DNA of 64,000 nt from NCBI RefSeq assembly GCF_037963835.1, contig NZ_CP150145.1, positions 7,479,335 through 7,543,334 on the forward strand, given 5' to 3'. The position numbers were made by a program, and so were the translations under genes. Below are positions 1-8,803 of this stretch, piece after piece. Source of the stretch: Paenibacillus sp. FSL H8-0332 (GTDB lineage: Bacteria > Bacillota > Bacilli > Paenibacillales > Paenibacillaceae). The notes under the pieces are model-generated. The model did not search any database, was not told where the DNA came from, and saw nothing but the letters and a program-made list of their open reading frames with translations. Position 1 is the stretch's first letter. Every line of letters starts with the position of its first letter.

Positions 1-975
1 CCGGCGGAAGGAGATCAGCTCCCCGTTAAGCTCGCGGACAGGTGAGAAGGATAGGATGGTCCAGCCGGTGTTTTCCAGCGTCTTGTACGAGACGAGCATC
101 TCCTCGCTGCCGATGGAGTGGCGGAAGGAATGCAGGGCGGATGAGTGGTCTGGAGAGAGAGGGTTGCTGGTACTGTCAGCAGGCCCTATAGTCAAGCTAA
201 GCTTGCTGTAATAATCCTGGGCAGCGATATTCTGGCCGATAAGTGACGGCTCAGGGCTGATGGCGATGGTTCCGGCCTTGTCTGCGATATAGACCTTACT
301 GCCGGGCGTGGGCTTATAATGCTCCAGGAGCGTGCCGAATTCGGCCGCCGGGATATCTAGGGTGAGCAGTCCGACATAGGGCAGTTGTGCATGCCGGATA
401 CCGAACAGGCGCTTCGCGAATTTGAGGGTGAACCGGGAATCCAGCGAGCTAAGACCCACCACGGCAAAATCGGCTTTGGCCGGAATGTTTAAATACCAGG
501 GCTTCAAGGTAATAAGATCGATATTGAATACACGCCGTGAGAAATTATATTGGGTATATTCCGGCCGGTTCAGCATATAGAGCATAGGAACGAAGCTGTT
601 GCCGGAGGTCCCGTTCGCGGGGAAATCCTCAAGGATTTTGCTAAGGGCGGCCAGCTCATTAATGATTCCGGTACTGTCTGTTGGCCGGTTGGAGGAGATG
701 AGGTCCGCGAATTCAGAATTCAGGTACAGCGCGGTCATGGATTGATTGGCGGCTTCGAACCGCCGGGCGAGATTATCCTGAACCAGATTGAAGTTATTCT
801 CAATGGATGTATTCATATTCCGGGTAATGATCCCGGCGGATTTGTTATAGATGGTGACAGAGATGATCGTAGTCGGGAGAAGAACCAGGAAGAGGAAGTA
901 GAGAATCAGGCGGCTGCGGATGCTGAAGTTATAGAGGAAGAGTGCCTTCGACAACGAATCGTAATATTTCTTCAT
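1..975 (-). CDS. YesM-type sensor histidine kinase (N-terminal part, cut by window edge)
   Basis: The reading frame runs 325 codons from an ATG at 975 to the left edge without a stop, so the C-terminal half is outside the window. GGAAGGAG lies just upstream of the ATG. The N terminus (MKKYYDSLSKALFLY) is followed by one membrane helix near residues 22-42 and then a long extracytoplasmic segment of the dCache type. This layout, and the divergent solute-binding protein next door, match the membrane kinases that work with YesN/AraC response regulators in Paenibacillus sugar loci. HAMP and kinase domains are not visible here, so the kinase call rests on N-terminal architecture and context. A membrane AraC regulator of similar topology is the main alternative. 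Confidence 0.75.
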   Translation of the reverse strand, partial: MKKYYDSLSKALFLYNFSIRSRLILYFLFLVLLPTTIISVTIYNKSAGIITRNMNTSIENNFNLVQDNLARRFEAANQSMTALYLNSEFADLISSNRPTDSTGIINELAALSKILEDFPANGTSGNSFVPMLYMLNRPEYTQYNFSRRVFNIDLITLKPWYLNIPAKADFAVVGLSSLDSRFTLKFAKRLFGIRHAQLPYVGLLTLDIPAAEFGTLLEHYKPTPGSKVYIADKAGTIAISPEPSLIGQNIAAQDYYSKLSLTIGPADSTSNPLSPDHSSALHSFRHSIGSEEMLVSYKTLENTGWTILSFSPVRELNGELISFRR

Positions 976-1054
976 CGGAGTTCTCCTTCCGAGTCAATAA
1001 CTGGTATACATTGTAAAACGCGTGAAGTCAGGATGTCAATGCAGGAGGTGCGGT

Positions 1055-2530
1055 GTGAAAAGGTTACTGTTCTATTTTATTATCATCTTAGGCTGCGGGC
1101 TGGCTATTTACACTCTTGGTTATAACCGCCCGCTGCTGCCGGACCTCACTCAAGGCGAGAAGGCCGTACCGGCGGCGCAGACCACCCGGGTGAGGGTCGC
1201 CCTGTCTGACTGGACGGAGAACCTGGAAGTGAAGAATGCTATCAGCCATTATAATAAAACAAATCCCGATCAGATTGAGATTGTAGTGATGAACCTTGCT
1301 ACAGACGCATATGACGATACCTTGAATATGCTGATGACCTCCGGGCAGGGGCCGGATGTGTTCAGTGTCGATAACGCCTGGCTGGCCACTTACGTCAACA
1401 AGGGGTATCTCGCTAATTTGTCTGCTGATCTGGATGCCGGCTGGCTGCTGCGCTTCCCGGTATGGGCCAGAAAGCACGCGTCCGGCTCGTTGTTCAAGGG
1501 CGGAATCTACTTCATGCCCTCCAGTATTGATACCGTGCGCCTGATCTACAATAAGCAATTGTTCCGCAGCGCCGGACTTGACCCGGAGCGGCCTCCGCTT
1601 ACCTTCGCTGCACTGGAGCAGGCGGCCCTGCAGATCAGCCGGGCCGGAGCCCCGGTGAACAAATACGGCTTCGCGTTGCCCGCCGGGGATAGCCGGGCCA
1701 GCCTCCAGGCCGGACTGGAACTATCGAATACCTACAGCGGTTATTATCTTTATGACTACCGGTCGGGCCGTTATGACCTGAGTGTGTATGCCCCCTGGCT
1801 GCAAATGGTGCGGGAGATGAAGCAGCAGGGCAGCCTCTACCCGGGGGAGACTCTGTTGAAGCTTAACAGCGCGCTCCGGCAGTTCGCAGACGGCAATATC
1901 GGCATGATGTATGTTACCAGCAAAGATTATGTCAAGCTGCAGGAGTATATGCCTAAGGATGACTGGGGAGTAGCGCTCCCTCCGGCAGCGGATCTGTCAC
2001 GGCGCCGGGCCGGGGCCCTGATGATGGTCCCCCACGCTCCGCTGGTGGTGAACAGTGCGGCGCAGAGCCGGGAGGCTGCGGTGAAGGTCTGGAGATTTCT
2101 TCAGTCGAAGGAATTCCTGGGCATGCTGTACCAGCAGGCACTCGCCCTTCCGGTGACAGACGGGATTATGGATAAGCCGGGCGCTTCACGCGGGCTCCGC
2201 CACTTCAGGGAATTCTATCCCACCGCAGCAGAATCGATCTATCCGCTCTCCCCGCAGATCATGGACCAATACGACCCGAATACGGTGTCCATGGAGCCGC
2301 GTTATTCAGGCGACCGTCCAAGAATGCAACTGTACCTGCGGATCATCGCGGGGGACATTCCGCTGGACCAGGGACTGGGCAGCGAGAGTGAGCGGCTGAA
2401 TCAGATGCTGGACATTGCAGCTACCGGGTATTCTTTTCGGCGTGAGGAGTATATCTATCCGCAGTTCGATCCCCGTTCCCCGTTATTGGGGGAGAGCCTG
2501 CTGAGCCGTTCAAGCAGCGGACGGGAATAG
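1055..2530 (+). CDS. Extracellular solute-binding protein, family 1 (sugar ABC type)
   Basis: Binds a sugar outside the membrane for an ABC importer, or acts as a ligand sensor for the divergent kinase. I place the start at GTG 1055, because AGGAGG at 1043-1048 sits six bases before it; the upstream in-frame ATG at 1022 has no such site. The protein is about 491 residues with a hydrophobic N terminus (FYFIIILGCGLAIY); the Cys may be a non-standard lipobox. The family signature of MalE-like proteins is present (GQGPDVFSVDNAWLATYV, then FMPSSIDTVRLIYNK). No permease genes adjoin it, so it either borrows a transporter or only senses. It may share regulation with the kinase at 1-975. Confidence 0.85.
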   Translation: MKRLLFYFIIILGCGLAIYTLGYNRPLLPDLTQGEKAVPAAQTTRVRVALSDWTENLEVKNAISHYNKTNPDQIEIVVMNLATDAYDDTLNMLMTSGQGPDVFSVDNAWLATYVNKGYLANLSADLDAGWLLRFPVWARKHASGSLFKGGIYFMPSSIDTVRLIYNKQLFRSAGLDPERPPLTFAALEQAALQISRAGAPVNKYGFALPAGDSRASLQAGLELSNTYSGYYLYDYRSGRYDLSVYAPWLQMVREMKQQGSLYPGETLLKLNSALRQFADGNIGMMYVTSKDYVKLQEYMPKDDWGVALPPAADLSRRRAGALMMVPHAPLVVNSAAQSREAAVKVWRFLQSKEFLGMLYQQALALPVTDGIMDKPGASRGLRHFREFYPTAAESIYPLSPQIMDQYDPNTVSMEPRYSGDRPRMQLYLRIIAGDIPLDQGLGSESERLNQMLDIAATGYSFRREEYIYPQFDPRSPLLGESLLSRSSSGRE

Positions 2531-2546
2531 AATAGGCTTATATTCA

Positions 2547-2588
2547 GGAACCTTTCCTGGCCAGTGCGGCTCGCGGGAGGGTCCTTTT
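2547..2588 (+). terminator. Possible rho-independent terminator after the binding protein
   Basis: An imperfect stem with several G-U pairs (CCTTTCC against GGGAGGG, plus outer GG/CC pairs) is followed by TTTT. It lies 17 bases after the stop at 2530. The stem is weak, so confidence is moderate. Confidence 0.4.
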
Positions 2589-2780
2589 GTGTTGTCTCCT
2601 ATTTATACAGGATGGCTGCCGGAATCTAGCTGTAATGCACACACCGTGCCGGAATCGCAGAATATTACTATATTGATCCATCTTTCTGCTGCTAGCTTCT
2701 ATGTAGTCAAAAGATAGATTAAGCGAGGAAAGGACAATCTAGCAGGGCAATGCAAATCTGTCATTAAAGGAGACTGGAAA

Positions 2781-4658
2781 ATGACTCTACTATCCACAGG
2801 ACCGCTGGAAAATAATGCAGTAGGAGGAGTAAGACCCACTACACAGGTTACGGTCAGAATTGATAACCGCAGTAATGTTTCAGCTTATACGGTAGTTTTA
2901 CAAGGCTATTACATGCAGGGAGGCATGCGTGTACTGTATGTCAGTCAATCACTTAATGTAGCTGCCAACGGATCTATTACTAATACTTACTATGCGGATC
3001 TGGATGCCTTTGAATTTGTGTTTGCCACTTCAGATACTGTAGATGATCCGGTTCAGATCTCTGTATGGGGCAAGAGCAGTACGGGACAGCTCGTCACCGC
3101 CCACCGGTTGGTCTCGGCTGAATTATTGGGTGATACTGGCGTAACGGGGGCCACTGGGGCTACTGGGGCAACCGGCGTTACGGGTCTGACAGGCGCAACG
3201 GGCGCGGGAGTGACAGGTGCGACTGGAGTAGGTACGACAGGTCCGACCGGGGCGACTGGAGTGACGGGTCCGACAGGCGGGACCGGGGCAACGGGGGCTG
3301 GGGTGACCGGGGCGACTGGAGCTAATGGGGCGACTGGCGTTACGGGTCCGACAGGTGCAACTGGCGTAGGAGTAACGGGGGCGACTGGAGCAACGGGTGC
3401 GACCGGAGTAGGTACAACAGGTGCGACCGGCGTGACAGGTCCGACCGGGGCAACGGGCGTAGGAGTGACCGGGGCGACCGGAGCAACGGGCGTGGGAGTG
3501 ACTGGAGCGACCGGAGTGACTGGGGCGATCGGGGCAACGGGCGTAGGAGTGACCGGGGCGACCGGAGCAACGGGCGTAGGAGTGACTGGAGCGACCGGGG
3601 CAACGGGCGTAGGAGTGACTGGAGCGACCGGGGCGACTGGAGCAACGGGTGCGACCGGAGTAGGTACAACAGGTGCGACCGGAGTGACCGGGGCGACCGG
3701 GGCAACGGGCGTAGGAGTGACCGGGGCGACCGGGGCAACTGGCGTAGGAGTGACTGGAGCGACCGGGGCAACGGGCGTAGGAGTGACTGGAGCGACCGGA
3801 GCAACGGGCGTGGGAGTGACTGGTGCGACCGGGGCAACGGGCGTAGGAGTGACTGGAGCGACCGGAGCAACGGGCGCGGGAGTAACGGGTGCGACCGGAG
3901 TGACTGGGGCGACCGGGGCAACGGGCGTAGGAGTGACCGGCGCAACGGGAGTGGGAGTAACGGGTGCGACCGGAGTGACTGGAGCGACCGGAGCAACGGG
4001 CGCGGGAGTGACTGGAGCGACCGGAGTGACTGGGGCGACCGGGGCAACGGGCGTGGGAGTGACTGGAGCGACCGGGGCAACGGGCGTAGGAGTGACTGGA
4101 GCGACCGGGGCAACGGGCGTAGGAGTGACTGGAGCGACCGGAGCAACTGGAGCAACCGGAGCAACCGGCCCGAATGCTGCAACGGAAGGGTTCTCTGCAT
4201 TCCTGCCGACGTTCTCGGCCGCGACCAGTACGCAGCTTACGGGTTGGACTGTTACTTCGCCTTACTATGACAGTGCGACATTTAATGAGACTACGGGCAA
4301 CTACACGATTCCGGTATCCGGCAGATATTCGTTTGAGGCAACCATTAACTACAGCACTACGGCTGCCATCTCGGTTGCATTGGGAGCGGGAATTGATCCG
4401 GCTTTTGTAGTGCGGAGAACATCCCCGACAGTAACAGATCTGGTAAACGGATTGTTCCCGCTGCTGAATGTTAACATTGCGCTTCTGTTGTCTCTGCGGA
4501 CAATCCTTGGTAATGGTACGGTAACATTGGCAGGTGAAGTTGAACTGACGGCAGGCGATGTGATCGGACTCTTCTATGAAGCAGACGGATTAACAATTCC
4601 GCTTGATCTTGGAGGTGTCTCTTCGGGCATTGTGTGGTCTGTTCACAGACTGACCTAG
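2781..4658 (+). CDS. Collagen-like repeat surface protein (BclA-like architecture)
   Basis: 625 residues in three parts. Residues 1-115 form a beta-rich N-terminal domain (VRPTTQVTVRIDNRSN and following), typical of Paenibacillus collagen-like spore-surface proteins. About residues 118-465 are Gly-X-Thr triplets, mostly GAT and GVT, suited to O-glycosylation on Thr. The remaining ~150 residues form a C-terminal domain resembling the C1q/TNF-like trimerisation head of BclA-type exosporium proteins. There is no signal peptide, as expected if it is loaded onto spores from the mother cell. AAAGGAG precedes ATG 2781. The triplet register is broken regularly by two-residue steps (GV or GA before GVT). 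Its spore location is inferred from family architecture. Confidence 0.85.
   Translation: MTLLSTGPLENNAVGGVRPTTQVTVRIDNRSNVSAYTVVLQGYYMQGGMRVLYVSQSLNVAANGSITNTYYADLDAFEFVFATSDTVDDPVQISVWGKSSTGQLVTAHRLVSAELLGDTGVTGATGATGATGVTGLTGATGAGVTGATGVGTTGPTGATGVTGPTGGTGATGAGVTGATGANGATGVTGPTGATGVGVTGATGATGATGVGTTGATGVTGPTGATGVGVTGATGATGVGVTGATGVTGAIGATGVGVTGATGATGVGVTGATGATGVGVTGATGATGATGATGVGTTGATGVTGATGATGVGVTGATGATGVGVTGATGATGVGVTGATGATGVGVTGATGATGVGVTGATGATGAGVTGATGVTGATGATGVGVTGATGVGVTGATGVTGATGATGAGVTGATGVTGATGATGVGVTGATGATGVGVTGATGATGVGVTGATGATGATGATGPNAATEGFSAFLPTFSAATSTQLTGWTVTSPYYDSATFNETTGNYTIPVSGRYSFEATINYSTTAAISVALGAGIDPAFVVRRTSPTVTDLVNGLFPLLNVNIALLLSLRTILGNGTVTLAGEVELTAGDVIGLFYEADGLTIPLDLGGVSSGIVWSVHRLT
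3130..4170 (+). repeat. Tandem repeat encoding collagen triplets (33-bp units)
   Basis: The DNA repeats units such as GGAGTGACTGGAGCG and ACCGGGGCAACGGGC. The most regular block has a 33-bp unit encoding GATGATGVGVT. Such a tract is prone to slippage, so its length may vary between strains. The antisense frame stays open across much of it as a by-product of the repeat. Confidence 0.9.
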
Positions 4659-4700
4659 TCCCGGCAGGCAAGACCAGACCCTTAAGCTTCAGCTAAAAGA

Positions 4701-4733
4701 GCGTTCCACGCGATCATCGCGGAGCGCCTTTTT
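4701..4733 (+). terminator. Rho-independent terminator of the collagen-like gene
   Basis: Stem GCGTTCC/GGAGCGC with inner GCGAT/ATCGC, closed by a short loop and followed by CTTTTT. It sits 42 bases after the stop codon. Confidence 0.85.
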
Positions 4734-4827
4734 GTGTTTTGTCCATGCCTCTGCATAGCTTCCGGTACGGAAAATAATTGGATTTTCGCCACTTACTCAT
4801 GACCAGAAGTCCTCATGTTCGGAAACA

Positions 4828-4957
4828 GTTGGAGAAACAGCACTTAAAACTCAGCAAATATAGCAAAGTAGGGAAAATACACAAAATTAAATGACGTTTC
4901 TCCAACTAAAACCCGAAGATGATCCAAAATATCCAAATTAAGATACGTTTATCCAAC
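4828..4957. repeat. Intergenic repeat with inverted and direct GTTTCTCCAACT copies
   Basis: AGTTGGAGAAAC (4828-4839) is the exact inverse of GTTTCTCCAACT (4896-4907). A near-direct copy, GTTTATCCAACT, follows at 4946-4957, 50 bp after the second. The area between is AT-rich and has no credible ORF. The 50-bp step resembles the 51-bp step of the other intergenic repeats in this window. Nothing else was recognised between the terminator and the promoter region at 5061. Confidence 0.6.
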
Positions 4958-5060
4958 TGGTTCACCTCATGCCAGAGCGAGAAGGGGCGCGCTGTCCCAT
5001 CCCTTGTGACCGCCGTTTCGGCTTGGCCCGAAGCGGGCGGCAGTCAGCCGTCCGAAACTC

Positions 5061-5130
5061 CGTAGGATTTTGAACTTTTATTATAGATGGTCTTATTTAG
5101 CATGGAGCCGCCTGCGGGTACACTTAAGTC
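5061..5130 (+). promoter_or_regulatory. Conserved upstream region of the lplB-type operon, matches 12311-12380
   Basis: Aligns without gaps to 12311-12380; I count 47 identities in 70 bases by eye. The blocks TGAACTT, ATTATAG.TGG, TAT.TAG and GGTACACT are shared. TACACT (5119-5124) is a plausible -10, with no good -35 at 17 bp. This suggests an activator-dependent promoter with the operator in the conserved TGAACTT..ATTATAG block. Confidence 0.6.
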
Positions 5131-5174
5131 AGGGAAGAGAGGGACTGCTGAAGGAACACGGGAGGCGGAAGACA

Positions 5175-6122
5175 ATGGTTATGAAGACGAAAAAGAGACA
5201 CGGGCTGAAGCATCTGCTGAAGCATCTGCTGAAGCATAAGGTGCTGCTGCTGATGCTGCTGCCGGGCGTAGTGTTTTTGCTGATCAATAATTATCTGCCA
5301 ATGTTCGGAATTGTGATTGCGTTCAAGAATATCAACTATGTGGACGGGATTCTTGGCAGTCCGTGGGTTGGGCTGGATAACTTCAAATTCCTGTTCGCCA
5401 CCTCGGATGCCTGGATTATCACGCGCAATACGGTGCTCTACAACTTCGTGTTCATTGTGCTTAATCTGCTCTTCGCCGTATCCATTGCGGTTGCCCTGAA
5501 TGAGCTGAGGAACAAGCTGGCCGCCAAATTCTATCAGAGCATCCTGTTCTTTCCCTACTTTCTGTCGATGGTGGTGGTGAGCTATCTGGTATTCGCTTTT
5601 CTGAATGTTGAATACGGTTTCATCAATAAAGGGGTCTTCGCCCTGTTCGGGCTGGATGAGCTCAGCTGGTATTCGGAGCCGAAGTACTGGCCGTTCATTC
5701 TGCCCCTGATTAATCTCTGGAAAGGGGTGGGTTATGGCTGTGTCATCTACCTGGCAGCGATCATCGGCATTGACAACGAGTACTATGAAGCGGCCCTGAT
5801 CGACGGCGCCAGCAAGTGGAAGCAGATTCTGCACATTACCATTCCGCTCATCCGGCCGGTCATTATTATTACAACGATTCTGGCCATCGGGGGCATCTTC
5901 CGCTCCGACTTCGGGCTGTTCTACCAGACCACACTGAACTCCGGGGCGCTGTACCCGACTACACTGGTCATCGACACCTACGTCTATAACGCGCTGATTA
6001 ATATGGGTAACCTGGGGATGTCCGCAGCGGCCGGATTATACCAATCGGTGGTCGGCTTTTTCCTGGTCCTCGGCTCGAACTGGATCGTGCGTAAGGTTGA
6101 CAAGGATCAGGCGGTTTTCTAG
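5175..6122 (+). CDS. Carbohydrate ABC transporter permease (LplB type)
   Basis: Inner-membrane permease subunit of a sugar importer, about 315 residues with six predicted helices. GGAGGCGG at 5161-5168 sets the start at ATG 5175; the 35 upstream in-frame codons lack a site and cover the conserved promoter region. The LplB/YtcP-family start LLPGVVFLLINNYLPMFGI is present. The EAA loop (YYEAALIDGASKWKQILHIT, about residues 225-245), which contacts the ATPase, is intact. First gene of an operon with 6169, 7117 and probably 8804. No ATPase gene is nearby; such systems commonly share a housekeeping MsmX-type ATPase. Confidence 0.93.
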   Translation: MVMKTKKRHGLKHLLKHLLKHKVLLLMLLPGVVFLLINNYLPMFGIVIAFKNINYVDGILGSPWVGLDNFKFLFATSDAWIITRNTVLYNFVFIVLNLLFAVSIAVALNELRNKLAAKFYQSILFFPYFLSMVVVSYLVFAFLNVEYGFINKGVFALFGLDELSWYSEPKYWPFILPLINLWKGVGYGCVIYLAAIIGIDNEYYEAALIDGASKWKQILHITIPLIRPVIIITTILAIGGIFRSDFGLFYQTTLNSGALYPTTLVIDTYVYNALINMGNLGMSAAAGLYQSVVGFFLVLGSNWIVRKVDKDQAVF

Positions 6123-6168
6123 CTAAAAGTCAGGCAGCACACGTACCCTGTAGAAGGAGTGGAAATCC

Positions 6169-7062
6169 GTGGCTAATAACGAAATATCCCGCTTCACTAA
6201 CGTTCTCCTCCATATTATTTTTATCATCCTGTCCCTGGCCTGTCTGCTGCCGATTGTACTGGTCTTCATGATCTCCATCACCGATTACGATTACATCGTC
6301 CGCAATGGCTATCAATTCATTCCGGAGAAGCTTAGCCTGGAGGCTTACGCCTATCTATTCAAGGATTACAGTGTGGTGCTGCGGGCCTACGGCATCTCTT
6401 TCTTCGTCACGATCACCGGAACGCTGGCGAGTGTGTTCCTCTCTTCTCTGTATGCGTACCCGATATCGCGGGCGGATTTCCGGTACCGCGGGGTGTTCGC
6501 TTTCCTGATCTTTTTCACCATGCTGTTCGGTGGCGGGCTGGTACCGTGGTATATGGTCTACACCCAGGTGCTCGACCTCAAGAACTCCATCTGGGCGCTG
6601 GTTGTGCCGATGCTGCTGTCCCCGTTCAATGTGCTGATTATGAAGACGTACTTCCAGATGAGTGTGCCGCCCGCGCTGATTGAAGCCTCTACGATTGACG
6701 GGGCCGGCGAGCTGCGGACCTTCTTCAAGATTGTATTTCCGCTGTCCCTGCCGGTGTTCGCCACGATCGGGCTGTTCAATACCCTGCATTACTGGAACGA
6801 CTGGTTCAACAGCATGATCTTCATCACTGATACTGACCTCTACTCCCTCCAATATCTCATGTACAAAATGATCTCCCAGGCCGACTACCTGAGCCGCAAC
6901 GGGGCACTTATTCAAGGCTCGGCCACCGAGCTGGCCAAATTGCCGGGGGAGACGATCCGCATGGCGATGGCGCTGATCGGCATTGGGCCGATTGTGCTGG
7001 CCTATCCGTTCTTCCAGCGGTATTTCATCAAAGGACTGACGCTCGGCTCTATCAAAGGCTAA
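6169..7062 (+). CDS. Carbohydrate ABC transporter permease (LplC/YtcP type)
   Basis: Second permease subunit of the sugar importer, 297 residues. It starts at GTG 6169 behind GAAGGAG, 46 bases after the first permease. The N-terminal helix (LLHIIFIILSLACLLPIVLV) and the EAA loop (PPALIEASTIDGAGELRTFF) are those of the MalG/LplC family. The C-terminal end FQRYFIKGLTLGSIKG is the standard ending of this family. It pairs with the LplB-type permease and the lipoprotein encoded downstream. Confidence 0.93.
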   Translation: MANNEISRFTNVLLHIIFIILSLACLLPIVLVFMISITDYDYIVRNGYQFIPEKLSLEAYAYLFKDYSVVLRAYGISFFVTITGTLASVFLSSLYAYPISRADFRYRGVFAFLIFFTMLFGGGLVPWYMVYTQVLDLKNSIWALVVPMLLSPFNVLIMKTYFQMSVPPALIEASTIDGAGELRTFFKIVFPLSLPVFATIGLFNTLHYWNDWFNSMIFITDTDLYSLQYLMYKMISQADYLSRNGALIQGSATELAKLPGETIRMAMALIGIGPIVLAYPFFQRYFIKGLTLGSIKG

Positions 7063-7116
7063 CCTCGGAACCTACCGATTAGCATATATCTGTTTCATCA
7101 AGGGGAGGAAAAAAGT

Positions 7117-8670
7117 ATGGCAGGTAAAAAAGTCACAGGTCTGCTGTTGTCGCTTGTGCTGATAGCCGGATTCACCCTGGCCGGATGTGCGGGGAACAAT
7201 GGCAATACAGCTGCGCCCACAGAGAAAGCGGGAGAAAGCACCACAGCTCCTGCAGCAACGAAGGAAGCTACAGGAACGGAGGCAGGCGGAACGGAGGCGC
7301 CGGGTGCGCTTGAGCCGGTGGAGTTGTCCCTGTATCTGCCCGGCGGGCCGGATAAGGATGTGGCGTCCGTGGAGCAGGAGATCAACGCCTACCTGAAGGA
7401 TAAAATCAACGCTACCCTCAAGATCAACCAGCTAAGCTGGGATAAACCGGCTGACAAGGTCAATCTGATGATCCAGTCCGGCGAGGTGTTCGACATGGTC
7501 TATACCTGGAACTTCATGACCAATGCCGCGAAGGGGGCTTATCTGCCGCTGGAGGAGCTGCTGGACACCTATGCCAAGGAGACGAAGGCACAGATCAATC
7601 CGGCTTACCTGCAGGCAGCTACCGTCAACGGACATTTGTATGCGGTTCCAACTGAGAAGGAGCTGGGGCAGTCGGTCGGGTTTGCTTTTGACAAGGCGAT
7701 TGTGGATAAATACGGCTTCGATGTGAACAGCCTCCAGAAGCTGGAGGATATCGAGCCGATGCTGAAGACGATTAAGGAGAAGGAACCGGCTCTCTCGCCG
7801 CTGTTCATGAACCATACCGACAGCCTGCACTGGTTCACCGCGTATCCTGACAGCGAGGATCTGGACGGCAGCAATGATATCCCGACCCTGCTTGATTACA
7901 AGACCATGAAGGTGTTCAACGAATATGACACGCCGGCCATGACGCAGCGGCTGAAGCTGATCCGCAGCTGGTATGAAGCGGGCTATATCAACAAGAACGG
8001 AGCCACAGACAAGACCGAGCTGAAGGATGCGGTCAAAAGCGGCAAAGCCTGGTTCGTCTACGGCAACATGAATCCGACCTCCACCAATGACTGGACCCGG
8101 CTTGCCGAGAAGCCGATGATTATCAAGACGCTGCTGCCTGTTCAGGTCAGCACCAAGAGTCTGCAAGGCTCCATGCTCGCCATCTCCAGAACCTCGAAGA
8201 ACCCCGAGCGGGCCATGATGTTCATGAACCTGCTTCACACCGATCCGGTGCTCTACAACCTGCTGACCTTCGGCATTGAGGGCAAGCACTACAAGAAGCT
8301 GGAGAACAACACCGTGGAGTTCATTGCGGACAGCGGCTATAACTCCGTATCTTCCTGGATGATCGGCAATGTGCTGCTGAACTACCTGAATAAGGATGAA
8401 GATCCGAAGCGTGTGCAGCTCTATACGGACTGGAATAAGAATTCGAATATTTCACCGGTCATCGGGTTTGTGTTCGATTCAACCAAGGTGCAGTCGCAGA
8501 TCGGGGCGCTGATCAACATCACGAAGCAGTATAAGAACACCCTGTACTCCGGGGAAAAGGACCCTGAACCGGTCCTGAAGGAGATGAACAGCAAGCTGAA
8601 GGCCGCAGGCCTGGACGCTGTGATTACGGAAATTCAGAGTCAGCTCGACGCTTTTCTGGCCGCCAAATAA
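7117..8670 (+). CDS. Sugar-binding lipoprotein with DUF3502-type C terminus
   Basis: Captures the substrate outside the cell and delivers it to the two permeases. 517 residues behind GGGGAGG. The signal peptide ends in lipobox LAGC (Cys near residue 25), followed by a flexible Thr/Ala/Glu-rich linker. The body follows the large LplA-like binding-protein fold (VNLMIQSGEVFDMVYTWNF). The C-terminal third resembles the DUF3502 domain seen in binding proteins of LplB/LplC operons. Substrate is not readable from sequence; the neighbouring GH88/105-type enzyme suggests oligosaccharides carrying unsaturated uronic acids. Confidence 0.9.
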   Translation: MAGKKVTGLLLSLVLIAGFTLAGCAGNNGNTAAPTEKAGESTTAPAATKEATGTEAGGTEAPGALEPVELSLYLPGGPDKDVASVEQEINAYLKDKINATLKINQLSWDKPADKVNLMIQSGEVFDMVYTWNFMTNAAKGAYLPLEELLDTYAKETKAQINPAYLQAATVNGHLYAVPTEKELGQSVGFAFDKAIVDKYGFDVNSLQKLEDIEPMLKTIKEKEPALSPLFMNHTDSLHWFTAYPDSEDLDGSNDIPTLLDYKTMKVFNEYDTPAMTQRLKLIRSWYEAGYINKNGATDKTELKDAVKSGKAWFVYGNMNPTSTNDWTRLAEKPMIIKTLLPVQVSTKSLQGSMLAISRTSKNPERAMMFMNLLHTDPVLYNLLTFGIEGKHYKKLENNTVEFIADSGYNSVSSWMIGNVLLNYLNKDEDPKRVQLYTDWNKNSNISPVIGFVFDSTKVQSQIGALINITKQYKNTLYSGEKDPEPVLKEMNSKLKAAGLDAVITEIQSQLDAFLAAK

Positions 8671-8803
8671 GCAGTAGAGGCCATAGCACGCCCGTTATCC
8701 TGCCGCAAGCAGCCAAAGCGCCCGCCTGTGGCAGGTACCGGGTATTCTCTTTCGCTAATCCAGCCTTTGGGGAGCCCCTATCTGATCAAGAGAGGGTGTT
8801 ATT

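Noticed and set aside
1009..1025. cre (CcpA) site near the binding-protein promoter
   Set aside because: TGTAAAACGCGTGA resembles the consensus but misses the invariant CG spacing.
550..1125. 191-codon plus-strand ORF over the kinase gene
   Set aside because: It is the antisense shadow of the truncated kinase at 1-975, has no ribosome binding site and a composition unlike the neighbours.
3340..4200. 286-codon antisense ORF rich in Arg-Ser-Leu-Gln repeats
   Set aside because: It stays open only because the collagen repeat on the other strand is periodic; there is no start signal and no protein-like sequence.
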